Below are positions 1 to 5,059 of a stretch of DNA of 5,612 bases, in pieces; the stretch's first letter is position 1, and each line of letters begins with the position of its first letter. A model generated the notes under the pieces. That model searched no databases. It was not told the origin of the DNA and worked only from the letters and a program-made list of their open reading frames with translations. Origin of the DNA: Pseudomonadota bacterium (lineage in GTDB: Bacteria; Bdellovibrionota; Bacteriovoracia; Bacteriovoracales; Bacteriovoracaceae); the NCBI GenBank assembly GCA_021299675.1, contig JAJTIF010000028.1:1-5612 (forward strand), read 5' to 3'. A program made the translations under genes and the position numbers.

Positions 1-138
1 TAATTCAGCCTCTAAAGCTGAAATCTGGCGACTGACGCGAGACTTTGGAATTTTTAATTGCAGCGCTGCTTTAGAAAAACTCCCTGTCAGTACCACCACT
101 TTAAATACATTAAGTCGATTTAAGTCAATATGTTGCAT
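1..138 (-). CDS. LysR-family transcriptional regulator, N-terminal part (cut by window edge)
   Basis: The leftward frame opens with ATG at 138 and stays open for 46 codons to the window edge, so only the DNA-binding end of the protein is visible. The peptide begins MQHIDLNRLNVFKVV and contains a helix-turn-helix of LysR type at about residues 20-43: the GSFSKAALQL segment, then a recognition helix with PKSRVSRQISALE. The PKSRVSR variant is common in LysR regulators of the DhcR/CrgA-like branch. A GAGGA ribosome-binding sequence lies about 10 bases upstream of the ATG (near 146-150). The effector domain and hence the ligand are outside the window. Its divergent neighbour is a yceI-like gene, and a perfect palindrome sits directly upstream of its start. 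The usual LysR arrangement would make it an autoregulator and a regulator of that neighbour; this is inference. Confidence 0.9.
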   Translation of the reverse strand, partial: MQHIDLNRLNVFKVVVLTGSFSKAALQLKIPKSRVSRQISALEAEL

Positions 139-154
139 AGCAGAGCATCCTCAT

Positions 155-173
155 TGTTGCAATTATTGCAACA
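155..173. promoter_or_regulatory. Probable LysR operator: perfect 19-base palindrome
   Basis: TGTTGCAATTATTGCAACA has two perfect 9-base arms around a single central T. It contains T-N11-A (158-170), the general LysR recognition-site pattern. It lies 16 bases upstream of the start of the leftward LysR gene. Its centre (164) is about 65 bases upstream of the start predicted from the forward promoter at 195-222. A further TGTTGCA half-site occurs at 131-137, over the start codon of the LysR gene. Which protein binds here is inferred from position only. Confidence 0.7.
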
Positions 174-194
174 CAGAAGAACAAAGAAGTCTAC

Positions 195-222
195 TTGTGA
201 AACAGTCGTAATGCCCTACAAT
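195..222 (+). promoter_or_regulatory. Candidate sigma-70-type promoter for yceI (distal)
   Basis: TTGTGA at 195-200 (4 of 6 to TTGACA), a 16-base spacer and TACAAT at 217-222 (5 of 6 to TATAAT) form a plausible rightward promoter. Transcription would start near 229, leaving a leader of about 100 bases before the yceI-like gene. The position fits activation by a LysR protein bound at 155-173. It was identified by eye only. Confidence 0.4.
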
Positions 223-242
223 ACAAATACATTGGCTCAGGC

Positions 243-255
243 ATTGTTTAACAAT
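243..255. promoter_or_regulatory. Small perfect palindrome, possible operator
   Basis: ATTGTT-T-AACAAT is a perfect 13-base palindrome with 6-base arms. It lies between the two candidate yceI promoters, two bases before the TTGGGC box of the proximal one. The loop is a single base, so it cannot fold as an RNA hairpin with this pairing and would act as a DNA site if it acts at all. A short AT-rich palindrome can arise by chance. Confidence 0.3.
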
Positions 256-257
256 CT

Positions 258-286
258 TTGGGCTAGGTCACTTTTAGATATTTATA
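258..286 (+). promoter_or_regulatory. Candidate promoter for yceI (proximal)
   Basis: TTGGGC at 258-263, a 17-base spacer and TTTATA at 281-286 would start transcription near 293 and give a leader of about 38 bases. Each box matches consensus only partly, and the surrounding stretch is AT-rich. It is an alternative or addition to the promoter at 195-222. Confidence 0.3.
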
Positions 287-330
287 AATTGATTAAGTGC
301 TAAACTTCATCAACCAAACAAGGAGCTCTC

Positions 331-858
331 ATGAAATATTTATTAATCGGTCTTCTCTCAATCGGTTCTGCTCTCGCTGGCGTGGATCTCTCAAAGAGTG
401 AGTTTACGTGGACAGGCAAAAAAGTAGCTGGTCCTCACTTCGGCAAAGTGCCTCTCAAGAGCGCCACTCTCGTGGAAGAAAAAGGCATGATCAAGAGCGG
501 TGAGTTCGTGATCGAAATCGGAAAAATGTCAGTTGAAGATATCCAAGGCGAATGGGCTGACAAGCTTAAAGCTCACCTCATCAGTGCAGACTTTTTCAAC
601 GTTGAGAAGTACCCAACGGCGACGCTGAAAGTGAAATCAGTCAAAGGATCAACCGTCACTGCTGATCTCACGATCAAAGGCAAAACCAACACCGTGACCT
701 TTGATGCTGTAAAGAAAGACGGCGCCTACACAGGTAAACTTGAGTTCGACCGTACCAAATTTGATATGGTGTATAACTCTGGTAACTTCTTTAAAGACCT
801 AGGCGACAAAGTCATCGAAGACAAAGTCACCGTCGATTTCAAAGTCGTTCAGAACTAA
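331..858 (+). CDS. YceI-family exported protein (lipid-binding lipocalin-like fold)
   Basis: A 175-residue protein starting at an ATG with AAGGAG five bases upstream (320-325). Residues 1-16 form a short signal peptide (MKYLLIGLLSIGSALA) with an Ala-X-Ala site before GVD, so the mature protein of about 159 residues should be periplasmic. Family hallmarks are visible: HLISADFFNVEKYPTATLKV-type segment at 82-101 and DRTKFDMVY at 140-148, followed by the NSGNFFKDLGDKVIEDKV end seen in many YceI proteins. Structurally known members are eight-stranded barrels that bind polyisoprenoid or similar amphiphilic molecules; the true ligand is unknown here. There are no cysteines. It faces a LysR regulator divergently and precedes the adenosine deaminase gene by 37 bases without a terminator. 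Regulation by the divergent LysR protein is likely from the layout. Confident on the family, not on the physiological role. Confidence 0.95.
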   Translation: MKYLLIGLLSIGSALAGVDLSKSEFTWTGKKVAGPHFGKVPLKSATLVEEKGMIKSGEFVIEIGKMSVEDIQGEWADKLKAHLISADFFNVEKYPTATLKVKSVKGSTVTADLTIKGKTNTVTFDAVKKDGAYTGKLEFDRTKFDMVYNSGNFFKDLGDKVIEDKVTVDFKVVQN

Positions 859-895
859 GCTTTTCAAAGACTGCTGATTTGGGTATTTTCGAAGG

Positions 896-2122
896 ATGAA
901 ACACTACACAGATGCCTTCCTTCGCGAGATGCCCAAATCAGACCTTCACCTCCACCTCGACGGGTCCTTAAGAATCCCAAGCCTCATCGAGATGGCCAAA
1001 AACCTTAAGATCAATTTACCGTCACAGACAGAGCAAGGTCTTCGAGACCTGGTTTTCAAAGACACCTACGCCAACCTCGGCGAATACCTGCATGGATTCC
1101 AGTACACCTGCTCGGTCATGAGAAATCTTGAGCACATCGAGAAAGTTTCCTACGAGCTGGCCATCGACAACCAGAAAGAAGGCGTGATTTACATCGAGCC
1201 CCGCTTTGCCCCTCAGCTTTTAATGGACATTGAAAGTGGACTCACCATGGAAGCCGTCCTCAAGGCGGCATGCCTTGGACTTGAGCGTGCCAAAAAAGAA
1301 TACAACTCTCAACCCCAAGTGATGTCCGGTGATAAGCCCGAGTTCAACTACGGCGTGATTGTCTGTGCCATGAGAAAATTTGGCCCCAAAGGCTACTCCC
1401 CTTTCTACAATAGTTTTTTTAAAATGATGGAGTTCTCAAAAGAGATGGACGTCATCCGCGACGGTGCGCTCCAGCTTGTGAGAGCGGCCGTGAAAATCCG
1501 TGATGAGCAGGGTCTTCCCATCGTGGGCATCGATCTGGCGGGTCAAGAAGACGGCTACCCACCCGGCAAGTTTAAAGACGTCTACGCCTATGCTCATAAG
1601 CACTTTCTCCACAAGACGGTCCATGCGGGAGAAGCTTACGGTGCGGAAAGTATTTTTCAGGCCATCACAGATTGCTACGCAGATCGCATCGGCCACGGCT
1701 ACTACCTCTTCGACGAGAACAAGATCGCCGACGAGACGATCGTGGACAAGAAAAAATATGTCACAGATCTCGCAAGCTTCATCGCTGATAAACGCGTGAT
1801 GATTGAGGTCTGCCTCACCTCAAACCTGCAAACCAACCCCACCCTAGGCGACATCAAGAATCATCCCTTCAAGAAGATGCTCGAAAACCGGATGTCGGTG
1901 TCCTTGTGCACAGACAATCGTCTGGTCTCAAACACCACTGTATCCCACGAATATCGCTTAGCCGTTGATAACTTTGAAATCCCCTTGAAGCTTCTCAAAG
2001 ACATCGTCGCCTACGGGTTCAAGCGCTGCTTCTACCCCGGCCACTACGTGCAGAAGAGAAACTACGCTAAAACCACCATGCAGTACTTCGACCGCGTGGC
2101 AGACAAGCACGGAGTCAGCTAG
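896..2122 (+). CDS. add: Adenosine deaminase family protein
   Basis: A 408-residue amidohydrolase-fold enzyme, expected to be cytoplasmic, that should deaminate adenosine (and perhaps deoxyadenosine) to inosine in purine salvage. Metal ligands and catalytic residues can be read directly: H18 and H20 in DLHLHLDGS, GIDLAG at 211-216, H243 and E246 in VHAGE, H267 in RIGHG, and D340 in CTDNR. The residue after the metal aspartate is N341, where E. coli and mammalian enzymes have a second Asp. The same TDNR form is common in actinobacterial adenosine deaminases, so this is a known subtype. It is longer than the approximately 330-350 residues usual for the family, with extra sequence around residues 135-185. 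The start is odd: GAAGG touches the ATG with no spacer. The next in-frame ATG (929, residue 12) would begin right at the MPKSDLHLH motif. No alternative start exists between 896 and the upstream in-frame stop at 875. Aminodeoxyfutalosine or another purine-like substrate is possible. Confidence 0.93.
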   Translation: MKHYTDAFLREMPKSDLHLHLDGSLRIPSLIEMAKNLKINLPSQTEQGLRDLVFKDTYANLGEYLHGFQYTCSVMRNLEHIEKVSYELAIDNQKEGVIYIEPRFAPQLLMDIESGLTMEAVLKAACLGLERAKKEYNSQPQVMSGDKPEFNYGVIVCAMRKFGPKGYSPFYNSFFKMMEFSKEMDVIRDGALQLVRAAVKIRDEQGLPIVGIDLAGQEDGYPPGKFKDVYAYAHKHFLHKTVHAGEAYGAESIFQAITDCYADRIGHGYYLFDENKIADETIVDKKKYVTDLASFIADKRVMIEVCLTSNLQTNPTLGDIKNHPFKKMLENRMSVSLCTDNRLVSNTTVSHEYRLAVDNFEIPLKLLKDIVAYGFKRCFYPGHYVQKRNYAKTTMQYFDRVADKHGVS

Positions 2123-3837
2123 AAGCTCAGGGCTTTCTGTGCCAACTCAAGGTTGATGACTTTGATCTCTTTGAGCTGTCGAGGAGCTGTGTCTGTCACA
2201 AGCTGCAGTTCTGTGAGCTTACCAAGTCTTGAGACTGTGAGCTTATATCCCGTGTCTTTTAAGAGTTGTGTCCCCCACTTCTCCACGTCTTCTTTAAGCA
2301 CACGAAGATTATTGAGCGCGAGGATCTCATCGCCCACGTTCAACCCACATTTCGCTGCCGGAGAATCCAGGAGCACTGTTTTAACTATGGCCCGGTCACC
2401 ATTGAACTCAAACTCTGCCCCAGAGTAGGCCGTAGGACTGTCCTGAAACACCAGCTCAAGGCCCAGGAGTCGAAACGCAGAATCAAAGTCAATCTCTTCT
2501 GTGGTCTCGACCATCGCTTGAAATTTTTCCAGCACATCTAAGCCACCGAGCGTTTCCACCATGGAATAGACTTGATCTTTAGTGAGTCCAGTGTCTGGAC
2601 ACTTCTTATAATCCTCCCACAGGAGCTTCAAGAGATCTTTAACGCTTTTCCCTTTCTGCAGGAGGTGCGCATGGAGGCACATAAACACCAGTCCACCCTT
2701 GAGGTAGTAGGAGACGGATGAATTTTTAGAGTTTTCATCGGGTCGATAAAGTTTGATCCACGCATTAAACGAGCTCAACTCAAGGGAGTGAAAGCGGCGA
2801 CCTGGAGTCGAGAGATAGGTGTCAAGATTGCCTTTCACCACCGCCAGGTACTCCTCGAGAGTCGAGAGTCCTGCTTGGTAGACGAAGAGATCATCCACGA
2901 AGCTCGTCAGTCCTTCAGCCAGCCACAAAAGAGTCGTGTAGGCTTCGTTGCGGTAATCAAAGGGACCCAGCTCTCGAGGGCGGATGCGCTTAACGTTCCA
3001 GGCATGGAAATACTCGTGCGCGACCAGCGAGAGATACATCTGATAATCTTTTTTAACCATCAAACGGCGACCATCAAACTGCAGGGCCGTGGAGTTCAAA
3101 TGCTCCAGACCTCCGAAGGTCTTCGGTGCAAAGTGCGTGATGAAGAGATACTTCTCAAAGGGCATGTCACCCATGACATTGGCCACGTGAGTGACAACTT
3201 TTTGCATGTCTTCTTTAAGTTTATTGGTGTGGGGATAAATCACTCCATAGTTGGCAATGTGGTGAGGCACGCCGTTGACCATAAAACCATCAGTCTCGTG
3301 GCAGCCGATCTCTACCGGACAGTCGATCAGCTCATCATAGGTCGCTGCTTGATAGATAAATTTCTTGCTCTTAGGATCCACTTCTTCCAGTGAGGTCGAG
3401 AGTGCCGACCAAAGTGGGGGAAAGCGAAATTCAATTTGGGGGTTAAGCTCACCACCCAACACACTCATGAGATAGCTTGGGCCGTGCAGGTAGGCGTGTG
3501 TGTCGTCAACGTGGCTGGTGCGCACAGTGAGTTCGTGCAGATAAATCTCATAGCTCATGGTAAAGGTTGAGCTCGGCTTTTTGAGCTCGGAGCGCTTCCA
3601 GTCAATCACCCAGGTCCCCTTGGCCTTGGGCTCAACCCAGAGAATCTCACCGTTTCCTTGGGTGGCGCGGACCCAGCGAATATGGCGGGAGTATTCACGC
3701 ATGAGGTAGGATCCGGGACTCCATGAAGGAAGAAAGAGCTCTACCTGATCTTGAGACGTGGTTTTCTCAGCAGTTAGGCTGACTTTAACCAGGTGTAAAT
3801 GAGGGTCTGTAATTTCGACCAAATAGCTGACTTTCAT
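2119..3837 (-). CDS. M61 family metallopeptidase (glycyl aminopeptidase-like) with C-terminal PDZ domain
   Basis: With the start at 3837 the protein has 572 residues. This ATG follows AGGAGG by seven bases (3845-3850 read leftward), and the sequence MKVSYLVEITDPHLHLVKVSL matches the usual beginning of M61 proteins. An in-frame start at 3906 would add 23 residues that only mirror the neighbouring gene. The gluzincin active site is complete: HEYFH at 274-278 (zinc ligands H274 and H278, catalytic E275) and the third ligand E308 in WLAEG. GGLEH at 242-246 is the family's substrate-binding motif. Residues about 473-547 form a PDZ domain with SPAAKCGLNVGDEILALN. No signal peptide is visible, so it is probably cytoplasmic. 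Characterised relatives release N-terminal glycine or alanine from peptides; that specificity is inferred here. Its stop overlaps that of the deaminase gene by four bases, and its start is 24 bases from a divergent gene. Confidence 0.93.
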   Translation of the reverse strand: MKVSYLVEITDPHLHLVKVSLTAEKTTSQDQVELFLPSWSPGSYLMREYSRHIRWVRATQGNGEILWVEPKAKGTWVIDWKRSELKKPSSTFTMSYEIYLHELTVRTSHVDDTHAYLHGPSYLMSVLGGELNPQIEFRFPPLWSALSTSLEEVDPKSKKFIYQAATYDELIDCPVEIGCHETDGFMVNGVPHHIANYGVIYPHTNKLKEDMQKVVTHVANVMGDMPFEKYLFITHFAPKTFGGLEHLNSTALQFDGRRLMVKKDYQMYLSLVAHEYFHAWNVKRIRPRELGPFDYRNEAYTTLLWLAEGLTSFVDDLFVYQAGLSTLEEYLAVVKGNLDTYLSTPGRRFHSLELSSFNAWIKLYRPDENSKNSSVSYYLKGGLVFMCLHAHLLQKGKSVKDLLKLLWEDYKKCPDTGLTKDQVYSMVETLGGLDVLEKFQAMVETTEEIDFDSAFRLLGLELVFQDSPTAYSGAEFEFNGDRAIVKTVLLDSPAAKCGLNVGDEILALNNLRVLKEDVEKWGTQLLKDTGYKLTVSRLGKLTELQLVTDTAPRQLKEIKVINLELAQKALSF

Positions 3838-3861
3838 CTTTGCTCCTCCTATAATGGGGCC
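3827..3861 (+). promoter_or_regulatory. Strong candidate promoter giving a leaderless mRNA for the A-type protein gene
   Basis: CTGACT at 3827-3832 (4 of 6 to TTGACA), a spacer of exactly 17 bases and a perfect TATAAT at 3850-3855 read rightward. The ATG of the next gene begins at 3862, seven bases after the last base of the TATAAT, which is where transcription should start. No usable ribosome-binding sequence precedes that ATG; only GGGGCC lies between. The upstream box falls inside the first codons of the leftward M61 gene, and the TATAAT touches that gene's AGGAGG. Reading from sequence only. Confidence 0.6.
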
Positions 3862-4230
3862 ATGGAAACACCCCAACTCGAGCTCACCCAAAGGGCACAG
3901 GATCAAATTCGGTTAATTAAACTCAACGATTATACGCTGAGTGAACTGGATTTCAGAATTAAAATCGGCGGAAAAGGTTGCGGTGGCTTCACCTATGAGA
4001 CGGGATTTTCTGAGCGTCGCAGTGACGATCTTATCCTCAACATTGATGACTGCGTTATCTTAATGGATCCCTTTACAGCTTTTTACACACAAAATTCAAA
4101 GCTCGACTTCAAAGTCGATATGACTCTCAACGAGGATGGCTTCGTGGTTGAAAACTTCGCGGGCCAGAAGTATGCGGGCAAATTCTTCAAAGACACGACT
4201 CTTGTTCCCCAGTGGGAGAAATCACCGTGA
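3862..4230 (+). CDS. A-type (IscA/HesB/ErpA-like) domain protein lacking the C-terminal CGC motif
   Basis: A 122-residue protein whose start METPQLELTQRAQDQI matches the usual opening of A-type Fe-S carriers. The in-frame ATG at 3799 would add 21 residues antisense to the M61 gene and has no ribosome-binding site. The core GGKGCGGFTYETGF (36-49, C40) and the NIDDCVILMDPFTAFY segment (60-75) are typical of the Fe-S_biosyn (HesB-like) fold. Canonical members end in CGCGxSF, whose two cysteines with the first one hold iron or the cluster. Here the corresponding end reads FVVENFAGQKYAGKFF (94-109) and no such cysteines exist; only C40 and C64 are present. Classical cluster transfer therefore looks impaired or altered. 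E. coli NfuA has a comparable degenerate A-type domain that serves in protein binding. It overlaps the following LysR gene by four bases and is probably its operon partner. Cytoplasmic. Confidence 0.85.
   Translation: METPQLELTQRAQDQIRLIKLNDYTLSELDFRIKIGGKGCGGFTYETGFSERRSDDLILNIDDCVILMDPFTAFYTQNSKLDFKVDMTLNEDGFVVENFAGQKYAGKFFKDTTLVPQWEKSP
3929..3956 (-). promoter_or_regulatory. Candidate promoter for the M61 gene, inside the divergent gene
   Basis: Read leftward, CTGAAA (3956-3951), a 16-base spacer and a perfect TATAAT (3934-3929) make a plausible promoter. It would start transcription near 3922, about 85 bases before the M61 start codon. The 24-base gap between the divergent genes is too short to hold this promoter, so an internal position is expected. 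It overlaps codons of the A-type protein, so the match could be chance. Confidence 0.35.
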
Positions 4231-5051
4231 GAGCCGTTGACCTCGATTACCGCTACATCCGCGCTTTCATGGTGACCGCGCGCCACCTGAATTTTTCTCG
4301 CGCCGCCGAAGAGCTGAACATTGCCCAGAGTGCTGTCAGTCGCCAGATAAAACTGCTTGAAGACGGCGTGGGTCACCAGCTGATCGTGCGCTCCTCCAAA
4401 AAAGTCATCCTGACCGACAAGGGACAGGCACTCTTAAACTTGGTAGAAAAATTCGAACAAGACGTGACCGGGATTTTCTTGGGTCAAGTCAGCCGCACGC
4501 TCAAGATCGGAATCCTGCACGGCTTACTCGAAAACTGGTTCAACGACATCATCACCGACTACGCCAGATCCAAAAAGCTCTCCCTCGTCGTTGAAGTACA
4601 ACCGATGGAGAGGCTCAAAGAAAAACTCCTTTCAGGCCAGTATGATCTTGTGTTCACCAGTGAGAATATTCAAAGTGAACTCGTGAGTTCTCTACGGGTG
4701 TTTGATGAGAAGATGATCCTGATTTCTAAGTCCGAGATCAACCTCAAAGACATCCACGACTACCCCTGGGTGGTTTACAATGAAAACGATAACCTCTTCC
4801 ACGTCTTTAAAAAACACACCCGCCAGATGATCGCGGTGAACTCCATCACCTCGGTGGTGAACTTGGTGAAGAAAGGTGTTGGAGTGGCGATCGTGCCGGA
4901 TCATCTACTCAAACCTACAGACAACTTAAAAACCTACGACGTCAAAGGTCTCCCCAAGGCCAGTGTTTTCATCAGTACCTTGAATTTTCAAACACTCCCC
5001 GAGCCCCTCAAAGGGCTGGTCGAGATGATTAAGAAAAAAGCTCTCAACTAG
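4227..5051 (+). CDS. LysR-family transcriptional regulator, coupled to the A-type protein gene
   Basis: The chosen start is GTG at 4227, giving 274 residues. GGGAG at 4214-4218 lies eight bases upstream, and GTGA overlaps the TGA of the preceding gene, a standard translational-coupling arrangement. A GTG at 4212 would add five residues (VGEIT) without a comparable ribosome-binding site. The N-terminus carries a clear LysR winged helix-turn-helix: FSRAAEELNIAQSAVSRQIKLLE-type segment at 23-45 and ILTDKGQALL at 61-70. Residues about 91-268 form the periplasmic-binding-protein-like effector domain, with GQYDLVFTSE and GVGVAIVPDHLL as recognisable family segments. It is somewhat shorter than the usual 290-310 residues. 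It contains no cysteine at all, so it cannot sense through a thiol or ligate a cluster by itself. The ligand and targets are unknown. Its stop shares CTAG with the converging gene. Confidence 0.93.
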   Translation: MRAVDLDYRYIRAFMVTARHLNFSRAAEELNIAQSAVSRQIKLLEDGVGHQLIVRSSKKVILTDKGQALLNLVEKFEQDVTGIFLGQVSRTLKIGILHGLLENWFNDIITDYARSKKLSLVVEVQPMERLKEKLLSGQYDLVFTSENIQSELVSSLRVFDEKMILISKSEINLKDIHDYPWVVYNENDNLFHVFKKHTRQMIAVNSITSVVNLVKKGVGVAIVPDHLLKPTDNLKTYDVKGLPKASVFISTLNFQTLPEPLKGLVEMIKKKALN

Positions 5052-5059
5052 AGACAGCT
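5031..5059 (-). terminator. Probable intrinsic terminator of the leftward FG-GAP/UnbV gene
   Basis: Read leftward, AGC-TG-TCTC, a TAGTT loop and GAGA-GCT form a seven-pair stem with a two-base bulge, followed at once by TTTTTTCTT. The stop codon of the leftward gene sits in the loop. The T-run is the complement of the AAG AAA AAA lysine codons at the end of the LysR gene. On the other strand no T-run follows, so it should act only on leftward transcripts. The stem is modest. Confidence 0.45.

Larger units (their letters stand above)
139..330. other. Divergent intergenic control region between LysR gene and yceI
   Basis: This 192-base spacer is AT-richer than the flanking genes and has no convincing small gene on either strand. 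It holds the 19-base palindrome, the smaller 13-base palindrome and two candidate rightward promoters. Read leftward, AATAAT inside the large palindrome (about 168-163) could be the -10 box of the LysR gene, though no good -35 accompanies it. That overlap would suit autorepression. Confidence 0.6.

Noticed and set aside
859..895. Terminator between yceI and the deaminase gene
   Set aside because: No stem of useful length followed by T's was found in the 37-base gap, so co-transcription is more likely.
1414..1424. T7A4 stretch in the deaminase gene as a programmed frameshift site
   Set aside because: The zero frame continues with conserved enzyme motifs and no useful alternative product or downstream stimulatory hairpin was seen.
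1436..1799. Open frames on both strands inside the deaminase gene
   Set aside because: They overlap the conserved VHAGE and RIGHG region of adenosine deaminase and their translations are low-complexity or unrelated to any family I recognise.
2110..2135. AGCT-AGA-AGCT hairpin at the add/M61 junction as a terminator
   Set aside because: The stem is only four pairs and no T-run follows on either strand.
2788..3393. A 201-codon rightward open frame opposite the M61 gene
   Set aside because: It lies wholly antisense to a well-supported peptidase gene with intact motifs, has no recognisable domain and no ribosome-binding site that stands out; it is a shadow of codon bias.
2800..3400. Repeated GTCGAGAG words in the M61 gene, including an adjacent 7-base duplication near 2855-2868
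   Set aside because: Only a few short copies in coding sequence at irregular spacing; explained by reuse of Leu/Ser/Thr codons.
3799..3861. Upstream ATG for the A-type protein gene
   Set aside because: The extra 21 residues are antisense to the start of the M61 gene and do not fit the family N-terminus, and no ribosome-binding site precedes it.
3838..3906. Upstream start giving the M61 protein 23 more residues
   Set aside because: The ATG at 3837 has a textbook AGGAGG at seven bases and fits the family start; the extension only mirrors the A-type gene.
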